This document shows positions 26,168-36,657 of a DNA stretch of 64,000 bases, piece by piece (positions within the stretch are counted from its first letter, which is position 1; each line of letters opens with the position of its first letter). Position numbers and translations under genes: made by a program. The notes under the pieces are model-generated. The model was given only the letters and a program-made list of their open reading frames with translations. It had not been told where the DNA came from and did not search any database. The stretch is from Desulfoglaeba alkanexedens ALDC (GTDB taxonomy: Bacteria; Desulfobacterota; Syntrophobacteria; Syntrophobacterales; DSM-9756), in contig NZ_CP040098.1 of the NCBI RefSeq assembly GCF_005377625.1, positions 1,729,501 to 1,793,500 of the forward strand, given 5' to 3'.

Positions 26168-26374
26168 ATGGATGAAAAACCAGGTGACGTACTGACCATC
26201 GAAGAGTTGGCCGCCTACCTGAAAATACCGAAGTCGACGCTCTACAAGCTCGTTCGGGAAGGCAAGATCCCCTCCCAGAAAATCGGCCGGCACTGGCGTT
26301 TCAGAAAAGGAGCCATTGACCACTGGCTTGAAGAAACGCGAGCAAACGAGCCCGGTTCAGGAGGAGATCGCTAA
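26168..26374 (+). CDS. excisionase-family HTH regulator heading the BREX operon
   Basis: A 68-residue winged-helix protein: LTIEELAAYLKIPKSTLYKL, then IGRHWRFRKGAIDHWL. It is about as divergent from the 6500 gene as expected for paralogues while holding the same place before another defence operon. GAGAGG precedes ATG 26168. Its stop and the brxF start share TAATG. Autoregulation of the BREX operon is likely; BREX loci often have a dedicated regulator, though usually of a different (WYL) family. Confidence 0.8.
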   Translation: MDEKPGDVLTIEELAAYLKIPKSTLYKLVREGKIPSQKIGRHWRFRKGAIDHWLEETRANEPGSGGDR

Positions 26375-26919
26375 TGGCGAAACCACTCGGCGACAGAGTC
26401 ATACGAAGAATTGGACAGGCTGCCGAGCTGTACCACCGGCTTGTCATCCTGGTGGCCCCGGCCGGTTCGGGCAAGACCGCCGCGCTCCAGGATGTTCATG
26501 AGCGTACGGCGGCTCCTCTGGTCAATGTGAACCTCGAACTGTCTCGGCGCATGCTCGAACTCACCGAGCGCCGGCGGGCGTTGCAGTTGCCCCGCCTCCT
26601 CGCGGAGATCGTGGGCGCATCCGCAGCCGATGTGGTTCTTCTGGACAACGTCGAGGTCCTCTTCGATGTCTCGCTCAAGCAGGACCCGTTGCGGCTCCTG
26701 CAGGGGCTCTCCCGAAACAAAACGGTGGTCGCGGCCTGGAGCGGAGAAATTAGGACTGAGGGACGAGGACTGAGGACTGAGTCAGAAGTTGATCCCGACT
26801 CATCGCTCATCACTCAGTCCTCATCACTCTATCTGGTCTATGCGACGCCGGACCACCCGGAGTTCAGGCGCTATCCGATACGCGATTTTTTGGTGGTAAG
26901 TCCGGGAGTGGCTGCATGA
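26374..26919 (+). CDS. brxF: BREX-3 P-loop protein BrxF
   Basis: A 181-residue P-loop ATPase specific to type 3 BREX. Walker A is APAGSGKTA at 28-36, Walker B VVLLDNVEVLFD near 86-97, and the C-terminus FLVVSPGVA is typical. Between GEI and LYLVYATPDHPEF about 25 residues (RTEGRGLRTESEV and on) are encoded by a palindromic repeat at 26752-26828. These look inserted, since the flanking halves join naturally without them. BrxF is the first structural gene; its exact job in BREX-3 is not known. Confidence 0.85.
   Translation: MAKPLGDRVIRRIGQAAELYHRLVILVAPAGSGKTAALQDVHERTAAPLVNVNLELSRRMLELTERRRALQLPRLLAEIVGASAADVVLLDNVEVLFDVSLKQDPLRLLQGLSRNKTVVAAWSGEIRTEGRGLRTESEVDPDSSLITQSSSLYLVYATPDHPEFRRYPIRDFLVVSPGVAA
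26752..26828. repeat. in-frame palindromic insertion in brxF
   Basis: Left arm built from GGACTGAG units, right arm from CTCAGTCC/CATCACT units, paired as an inverted repeat. Length keeps the reading frame open. Confidence 0.75.
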
Positions 26920-26924
26920 AATGG

Positions 26925-30857
<3,933 letters not shown>

Positions 30858-30860
30858 TGA

Positions 30861-31253
30861 TTGGAGATTGTTGACTTGGACAAAGAGGATCTGAAAGAGA
30901 GAACCAAGCAATTCGCGTTGCGAGTAATGAAACTTATTGATTCGCTACCGAATACGGTATCTGGACGCGCCATTGCCGGCCAGCTCGTTCGGGCTGGTAC
31001 ATCGGTTGGTGCGAATTACCGGTCAGCATGTCGCGGACGTTCAAAGGCCGAGTTTACCGCTAAACTTGGGACGGTCGTCGAAGAAGCGGATGAATGTTGT
31101 TTCTGGCTTGAATTAATCATGGACGGAGATCTAATACCGCGAAACCGGGTGGAGCCTCTCCATCAGGAAGCGAATGAACTCACAGCGATATTCGTTTCAT
31201 CCATTCGCACTGCAAAATCTTCAATCTCCAATCAAAAATCGAAAATGGATTGA
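30861..31253 (+). CDS. four-helix-bundle protein (S23/IVP family), gene 1
   Basis: A 130-residue four-helix-bundle protein of the 23S intervening-sequence family: FALRVMKLIDSLPN, the family core GQLVRAGTSVGANYRSACRG and EEADECCFWLELI. Start is TTG 30861 or 30876. An exact 12-bp inverted repeat, GATTGGAGATTG (30859-30870) and CAATCTCCAATC (31222-31233), bounds it, and the second arm supplies the C-terminal codons. It is inserted directly after the brxC stop. The cellular function of this family is unknown; it occurs in rRNA intervening sequences and as a DGR accessory relative. Confidence 0.8.
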   Translation: MEIVDLDKEDLKERTKQFALRVMKLIDSLPNTVSGRAIAGQLVRAGTSVGANYRSACRGRSKAEFTAKLGTVVEEADECCFWLELIMDGDLIPRNRVEPLHQEANELTAIFVSSIRTAKSSISNQKSKMD

Positions 31254-31284
31254 CCGCGAATGGACGCGAATGAACGCAAATTGA
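31253..31284 (+). repeat. repeat arm giving the start of the AlbA_2 gene
   Basis: ACCGCGAATGGACGCGAATG followed by AACGCAAAT, the same family as inside brxC. The ATG at 31260 and the first codons (MDANERK) lie within it, so the annotated start codon belongs to the repeat. Confidence 0.7.
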
Positions 31285-32801
31285 AGGGACTGATCCGCAA
31301 GGGTGAAGGCATTTCGACCGAGTTCAAAACCTGCCGGAACAGTCTCGGCCGGGATGTCTACGAGACAGTTTGCGCCTTTTTGAACCGGCATGGCGGTACG
31401 ATTTTACTGGGGGTCACGGATTCCGGAGATATACAAGGCATCGAACCGGATGCCGTTTTACAAATAAAGAAAGACTTTGTCACCACCGTCAACAACCCGC
31501 AAAAAATCCACCCACCGGCCTACATATCGGTAAATGAGGTGACTGTTGACAGAAAACTGATACTTCGCGTGTATGTCCCGGAAAGCTCGCAGGTCCACAG
31601 ATGCAACGGGCGCATTTATGACCGCAATGAGGACGGCGATTTTGACATTACGGATCATACGCGTCAGGTGGCTGACCTTTATCAACGAAAACAGGCCACT
31701 TACTCAGAGAACAAAATCTATCCTTTTGCCAAGCTGGACGAATTGCGTTCTGATCTCATCGACAAATGCCGCCGCCTGGCCGGAGTCTGGCGGGATGATC
31801 ATCCCTGGCTCGGTATGGACGACATGGGCCTGTTGAAAAGCGCCCAACTTCACCAGGCCGATCCGGAAACCGGCAAAAGCGGTATCACGCTGGCAGGCAT
31901 ACTTTTGCTTGGAAATGACCAGCTTATTCTTTCAGCAGTACCCCATCACCGAACCGATCTCATTTTGCGAAAGGTCAACCTGGATCGCTATGATGACCGG
32001 GATCTGGTCAGAACCAACCTGATTGAAAGCTACGAACGGATCATCGCCTTTGTGCAGAAGCATCTGCCCGACCCCTTTTTCCTTGAAGGCATGGAGCGGA
32101 TAAGTCTTCGCGATGCCATTTTCCGAGAAGTTGCCTCCAATATCCTGATTCATCGGGAATACACCAACGCCTTTCCCGCCAAGCTGATCATCGAACGGGG
32201 CCAGGTCCGCACTGAAAACAGTAATAAACCCAACGGATTCGGCGCTCTCGACCCTGCCAATTTCACGCCTTTTCCAAAAAATCCGGTAATCGGAGCGTTC
32301 TTCCGGGAAATCCACCGTGCCGACGAACTCGGCTCGGGTATGCGCAAGATGATGCGGTATGGCAAGGCGTACGGCGGCGCCGACCCACAAATGATCGAAG
32401 GTGATATTTTCCGAATTATCGTCAAGGTGCCCGAATTTGGGCCGGTTGGTGAAGTTACAGGTGAAGTGACGGGTGATGCCACTCCGAAGCAGGTGACCAA
32501 GTCAGGGCTGAGTCGGGCCCATGAGGCCCATGACGGGGCCCATGATGAGGCCCATGAGCCCATGAGCGAAATCGAACAAAGAATCCTGCTCGCTTGTCTC
32601 GATGCACCACAAAACACGCCGGAACTGCTTGCTCTGCTTGGATACGAAAGCCGAACGGGTAACTTCAAGAAGGCACTCTCACGTTTGCTGGATTTAGCTT
32701 TTTTGGAGATGACAATTCCGGATAAGCCCAGAAGCAAGAAGCAGAAATATCGGCTGACCGAGAGGGGGCGAAAGCTGCTGAAACGAATAGAAGGAGGCTG
32801 A
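31260..32801 (+). CDS. AlbA_2/Schlafen-type ATP-binding protein with winged helix
   Basis: A 513-residue protein often annotated RecG-like. Residues 10-130 form an AlbA_2 (Schlafen-like) nucleic-acid-binding domain (GISTEFKTC, then FLNRHGGTILLGVTDSGDI). A HATPase-like region lies near 280-370 (REVASNILIHREYT, then ELGSGMRKM). After a GEVTGEVTGD and AHEAHDGAHDEAHE tandem stretch, a winged-helix domain ends the protein (TPELLALLGYESRTGN). It is not a BREX core gene. The beginning is written by a short repeat. Family members are common defence-island passengers, possibly regulators or stand-alone defence genes. Confidence 0.8.
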   Translation: MDANERKLKGLIRKGEGISTEFKTCRNSLGRDVYETVCAFLNRHGGTILLGVTDSGDIQGIEPDAVLQIKKDFVTTVNNPQKIHPPAYISVNEVTVDRKLILRVYVPESSQVHRCNGRIYDRNEDGDFDITDHTRQVADLYQRKQATYSENKIYPFAKLDELRSDLIDKCRRLAGVWRDDHPWLGMDDMGLLKSAQLHQADPETGKSGITLAGILLLGNDQLILSAVPHHRTDLILRKVNLDRYDDRDLVRTNLIESYERIIAFVQKHLPDPFFLEGMERISLRDAIFREVASNILIHREYTNAFPAKLIIERGQVRTENSNKPNGFGALDPANFTPFPKNPVIGAFFREIHRADELGSGMRKMMRYGKAYGGADPQMIEGDIFRIIVKVPEFGPVGEVTGEVTGDATPKQVTKSGLSRAHEAHDGAHDEAHEPMSEIEQRILLACLDAPQNTPELLALLGYESRTGNFKKALSRLLDLAFLEMTIPDKPRSKKQKYRLTERGRKLLKRIEGG

Positions 32802-32872
32802 GAGTGACCAAGTCACTGCACAAGTCGAGTGTGCCCATGATCGAACTTGGTCACTGTCCCACTGACCAAGTT

Positions 32873-32923
32873 GGTCGCGGGTCAGCTGGTTGCGGGTCAC
32901 GAGTCAAGACGACCCGAAATCCC
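32873..32923. repeat. GGGTC-type repeat upstream of four-helix-bundle gene 2
   Basis: GGTCGCGGGTC and GGTCACGAGTC followed by the inverted GACGACCCGAAATCCC. It is preceded at 32810-32880 by GACCAAGTTGGTC-type palindromes. No gene lies in the 155 nt before the coding region. Confidence 0.65.
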
Positions 32924-32956
32924 TGACATGGTACTCGATACCCGAGCGGAGCGAAT

Positions 32957-33373
32957 ATAGGAAAGATTGAGAATTTTGAAGATATTGAAGCTTGGAAGAA
33001 GGCGCGGGAGCTGGCCAGGGAAATTTACGCCATCTCCAATGAAGGTGCTTTCGCTCGTGATTTTGGGCTTCGAGATCAAATACGACGTGCGGCTGTTTCT
33101 GTGATGTCCAACATAGCCGAGGGATTCGAGCGCGGCGGCGACGTCGAATTCAGACGCTTTCTTGCCATCGGGAAAGGATCGGCAGGTGAAGTGAAGGCGC
33201 AGCTCTATGTCGCGCTTGATGACGGGCTTATCGACCAGGGAACTTTCGACGCACTTTACAAAATGGCTACAGAAACCGGCAGCCTGATTGGTGGGTTCAT
33301 GCGATATCTCGGTCGCGGGTCGGCGAGTCACGAGTCGCGAGCCAAAAACGACAGGAATTCGAAGCGGAGTTAA
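32957..33373 (+). CDS. four-helix-bundle protein, gene 2 (no standard start)
   Basis: The frame from about 32957 to the stop at 33373 encodes a typical member: IENFEDIEAWKKARELAREI, GLRDQIRRAAVSVMSNIAEG, FLAIGKGSAGE, GGFMRYLGRG. A stop lies just upstream, and between it and the conserved part there is no ATG, GTG or TTG. Translation would need ATT 32966 (after AGGAAAG) or ATA 32957. GTG 33101 would give only the second half. Repeats of one family (GGTCGCGGGTC) lie on both sides and write the last codons. Either it uses a rare start or its 5' end was remodelled. Confidence 0.65.
   Translation: MGKIENFEDIEAWKKARELAREIYAISNEGAFARDFGLRDQIRRAAVSVMSNIAEGFERGGDVEFRRFLAIGKGSAGEVKAQLYVALDDGLIDQGTFDALYKMATETGSLIGGFMRYLGRGSASHESRAKNDRNSKRS
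33311..33342. repeat. GGGTC-type repeat at the end of gene 2
   Basis: GGTCGCGGGTCGGCGAGTCA followed by CGAGTCGCGAG, giving the C-terminal codons of the four-helix-bundle protein. Direct in orientation relative to 32873; the inverted partner is at 33428 within pglX. Confidence 0.65.
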
Positions 33374-33376
33374 GGA

Positions 33377-36217
33377 ATGACGAAAAGCGATCAACCGCAT
33401 ACCCAGCAGACAATATTCGACACGGAACGACCCGAGACCCGAGACTCGGGACCCGTGACCTGCCTTGGCATGACCTTCGAAAGCGATGATGCCCGCCGCG
33501 CCCACTTTCTCGAAAAGCTCCGCGAACGGTTGCGCGACCCCGAGTTCCGCGAGATCGAGGGATTCCCCATCGGTTCGGACGAAGACATCCTGGCGCTCTC
33601 CGATCCGCCATACTACACGGCCTGCCCGAATCCTTTCCTCGAAGACTTCATCCGTCATTATGGAAAACCGTACGATTCTGGAACCGACAACTATCGTCGC
33701 GAACCATTCGCGAGTGACACGGGTGCGGGAAAGACGCATCCCATCTACACGGCGCATTCGTACCATTCCAAGATCCCCCATCTGGCCACTATGCCATGTA
33801 TCCTGCACTATACGGAGCCGGGGGATATCGTGCTGGACGGCTTCTCCGGTTCGGGCATGACGGGCGTGGCCGCGCAGCTTTGCGGTCAACCGGAGGCGGA
33901 GTTTAAGGCAACCCTTGAAGCGGAATGGAAAAAGGCAGGATTCACACCGCCCAAATGGGGCGCGCGGCGAGCCATCCTCGTTGACCTTTCACCCGTTGCC
34001 AACTTCATTGCCTACAATCTCAATCTGGATGTTTCAGCCCGTGAGTTCAAGAAAGCTGCTGATAGTTTCTTTAAGAAGATTGAGGCGGAACTCGGTTGGA
34101 TGTACGAGACCCGGCACACGGATGGCAAGCGGAAAGGCCGTATCAACTATGTGGTCTGGTGCGAGGTGTTCACCTGCCCCAACTGCGCAGGCGATATTGT
34201 TTTCATGGACCAGGCCTATGATCCGAAGACAGGGAAGTTTGCCAAGGAATTCGAATGCCCGGGTTGCCGCGCAGCACTCACAACCCGAAGCTGCGAGCAC
34301 AAATTCACGAGCTACTTCGATAAGGCTATCGGCGAAACGGTGCGCAAAGTTACCTATGTCCCGATCGAAATTGAATACACCCTGCCCGGCGATAAGACCA
34401 AATACCGCAAGAAACCCGATGCCCATGACCTGGAGCTGATCAACCGCCTGGGGAATGAACAGCCCAGGGATTGGTACCCGACTGCGAAACTTCCCATCGG
34501 AAAAATGCGGGACAGCAACCACCTGGCGGAGCGCGGCATCACTCACTATCACCAGTTTTATCTTCCGCGAGCGCTCCATGCCCTTTCCACGATGTGGCGT
34601 ATCGCGGGAGAATGGCAGAATACGCGGATAAGGGGATTCCTAAAGTTCATGGTGGAGCAGTGCGTTTGGGGAATGACGGTTCAAAATGGTTATGAGTCCT
34701 TGGCGTTTTCACGAGCAAATCGAATCTTGAAAGGTGTTTATTATGTGAGGCCTGCAATTGCTGAGACTTCCCCTTGGTATATTCTCGACGGCAAATACAA
34801 GCGCCTTCAAAAAATGCTTGTTGCCCACCAACTACCACTGAGCAGGCAAGTCGCCATTTCCACCGCATCTTCGTTGCAGTCGCCCGTTCCGGACAAGAGC
34901 GTTGACTACATCTACACCGATCCGCCCTTTGGTGACGCGGTCAAGTACGGTGATCTCAACCTGCTGATCGAGGCGTGGCACAACCTGTTTTCACGTCTGG
35001 AAAACGAGGTGTTGTGGGATGAACTGAAGAAGAAGACGCTTTCGGTGTATTCGGATTTGATGCGAAGGGCCTTTGTCGAATACTACCGCGTGCTCAAGCC
35101 TGGACGCTGGATGACGGTGGTGTTCCACAATTCGAAAAACCTCGTCTGGACGGCCATTCAGGAGGCTATCGGCGATGCCGGTTTTGTCGTCGCCGATGTC
35201 CGGACGCTGGATCGCGAGCAGGGCAGTTTCAACCAGGTGACGGCTGCCGGTGCGGTAAAACAGGACCTGGTCATTTCCGCCTACAAGCCCAACGGCGGCC
35301 TTGAGGATCGCTTTAAGCTCGAAGCGGGAACCGAGAAAGGCGCCTGGGACTTTGTCCGTACTCATCTCAAGCAGCTCCCGGTTTTCGTCTCCAAGGATGG
35401 ACAGGCGGAAGTCATTGCCGGGCGCCAGAATTACCTGCTCTTCGACCGCATGGTGGCCTTCCACGTCCAGCGTGGCGTGACGATTCCGCTGTCCGCTGCG
35501 GAGTTCTACGCCGGGATTATCCAGCGGTTCTCCGAGCGGGACGGTATGTACTTCCTCCCCGAACAGGTGGCCGAATACGACAAGAAGCGTATGACCGTCC
35601 GCGAGGTGTTGCAACTCCAGCTTTTTGTCACAGATGAGTCGTCGGCCATCCAGTGGCTTAAACAGCAACTCGTCAAAAAGCCTCAGACGTTTCAGGAGCT
35701 CCATCCGCAATTTCTCAAGGAAATCGGCGGCTGGCAGAAGTACGAAAAGCCGCTAGAGCTATTCGAACTGCTCGAACAGAACTTCCTTCGCTATGACGGC
35801 AAGGGCGATGTGCCGAACCAGATACACAGCTACCTATCCACGAATTTCAAAGAGCTTCGAAATCTGCCCAAAGCCGACGAGAACCTTCGCGCCAAGGGCA
35901 AGGACCGCTGGTACGTGCCCGACCCCAACAAGGCCGGCGACCTGGAGAAGCTGCGCGAGCGGTCGCTGCTCAAGGAGTTCGAGGAATACCGTGCACCCAG
36001 CCAGAAGCGCCTGAAAGTTTTCCGCCTCGAGGCTGTCCGGGCCGGATTCAAGAAGGCATGGCAAGAGCGCGACTACGCCACGATCATCAGTGTAGCCCGC
36101 AAGATTCCTGAGAATGTTCTCCAGGAAGACCCGAAATTGTTGATGTGGTATGATCAAGCCATCACACGAACTGGGGAAACGGGGAATGGGGGAAACGGGG
36201 AATGGGGGAACGAATAA
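33377..36217 (+). CDS. pglX: BREX-3 DNA methyltransferase PglX
   Basis: The 946-residue methylase of the BREX-3 operon, which marks host DNA at an adenine. SAM motif I DGFSGSGMTG is near residues 154-163. A zinc-ribbon pair (CPNCAGD and CPGCRA) lies near 264 and 293, and catalytic DPPF near 515 (YTDPPFGDAVKYGD). Residues 15-30 (RPETRDSGPVT) come from a GGGTC-type repeat. The last 14 residues (GETGNGGNGEWGNE) and the stop are written by a GGGGAAACGGGGAATG repeat. GGAG lies 7 nt before the start. It overlaps the next gene by 16 nt. Confidence 0.9.
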   Translation: MTKSDQPHTQQTIFDTERPETRDSGPVTCLGMTFESDDARRAHFLEKLRERLRDPEFREIEGFPIGSDEDILALSDPPYYTACPNPFLEDFIRHYGKPYDSGTDNYRREPFASDTGAGKTHPIYTAHSYHSKIPHLATMPCILHYTEPGDIVLDGFSGSGMTGVAAQLCGQPEAEFKATLEAEWKKAGFTPPKWGARRAILVDLSPVANFIAYNLNLDVSAREFKKAADSFFKKIEAELGWMYETRHTDGKRKGRINYVVWCEVFTCPNCAGDIVFMDQAYDPKTGKFAKEFECPGCRAALTTRSCEHKFTSYFDKAIGETVRKVTYVPIEIEYTLPGDKTKYRKKPDAHDLELINRLGNEQPRDWYPTAKLPIGKMRDSNHLAERGITHYHQFYLPRALHALSTMWRIAGEWQNTRIRGFLKFMVEQCVWGMTVQNGYESLAFSRANRILKGVYYVRPAIAETSPWYILDGKYKRLQKMLVAHQLPLSRQVAISTASSLQSPVPDKSVDYIYTDPPFGDAVKYGDLNLLIEAWHNLFSRLENEVLWDELKKKTLSVYSDLMRRAFVEYYRVLKPGRWMTVVFHNSKNLVWTAIQEAIGDAGFVVADVRTLDREQGSFNQVTAAGAVKQDLVISAYKPNGGLEDRFKLEAGTEKGAWDFVRTHLKQLPVFVSKDGQAEVIAGRQNYLLFDRMVAFHVQRGVTIPLSAAEFYAGIIQRFSERDGMYFLPEQVAEYDKKRMTVREVLQLQLFVTDESSAIQWLKQQLVKKPQTFQELHPQFLKEIGGWQKYEKPLELFELLEQNFLRYDGKGDVPNQIHSYLSTNFKELRNLPKADENLRAKGKDRWYVPDPNKAGDLEKLRERSLLKEFEEYRAPSQKRLKVFRLEAVRAGFKKAWQERDYATIISVARKIPENVLQEDPKLLMWYDQAITRTGETGNGGNGEWGNE
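33428..33460. repeat. in-frame insertion near the pglX start
   Basis: ACCCGAGACCCGAG and the inverted CTCGGGACCCGTGACC. Inserted between the first 14 codons and the conserved body of PglX without loss of frame. Confidence 0.7.
36171..36208. repeat. GGGGAAACGGGGAATG repeat over the pglX stop
   Basis: Tandem copies that encode the last residues of PglX and include the ATG of the following small gene. The inverted counterpart is at 36583-36618. Confidence 0.75.
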
Positions 36218-36582
36218 ACAGTTACAAGGAGTTGAGGGTTTATCAAAATGCAATGGAAACCGCGATGAAAATATTCGAGGTTACAAAGACTTTTCCGCCT
36301 GAAGAGAAATACTCGATGGTAGACCAGATGCGGAGATCATCGCGTTCTGTATGCGCAAATTTGGCGGAAGCCTGGCGAAAACGGCGTTACAAGGCGGCAT
36401 TCGTTGCAAAGCTGAGTGATGCGGAAAGCGAAGCGTGCGAAACACAGGTCTGGATAGAGTTCGCTCTACGATGTGCCTATCTTGAAAAAGCTTTAGCGGG
36501 TGAGTTGGATCAATGCTACGACAAAATTATCGGCCAACTGGTAACAATGATAGGAGATGCAGAGAAATGGCTTATCAAGTAA
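36202..36582 (+). CDS. four-helix-bundle protein, gene 3
   Basis: A 126-residue family member: INSYKELRVYQNAMETAMKI, QMRRSSRSVCANLAEAWRKR, FVAKLSDAESEACETQ. ATG 36202 lies inside the repeat at the pglX end. An inverted copy of that repeat (CTCCCATTCACCGC, CTCCCCTTCTCCG) follows directly after the stop, so gene plus arms form a self-contained unit of about 450 bp between pglX and the PHP-ATPase gene. It is more divergent than genes 1 and 2. Confidence 0.8.
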   Translation: MGERINSYKELRVYQNAMETAMKIFEVTKTFPPEEKYSMVDQMRRSSRSVCANLAEAWRKRRYKAAFVAKLSDAESEACETQVWIEFALRCAYLEKALAGELDQCYDKIIGQLVTMIGDAEKWLIK

Positions 36583-36618
36583 TCTCCCATTCACCGCATC
36601 TCCCCTTCTCCGTTTCAC
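36583..36618. repeat. inverted arm closing the third four-helix-bundle unit
   Basis: TCTCCCATTCACCGCATCTC and CCCTTCTCCGTTTC, the reverse complement type of 36171-36208. Confidence 0.75.
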
Positions 36619-36657
36619 AGGTAACGACCAGGCGCTGACCAGAACAGGAGGTGAAGC

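Noticed and set aside
30861-36582. Four-helix-bundle genes as Avd of a diversity-generating retroelement
   Set aside because: No reverse transcriptase or template/variable repeat pair in the window.
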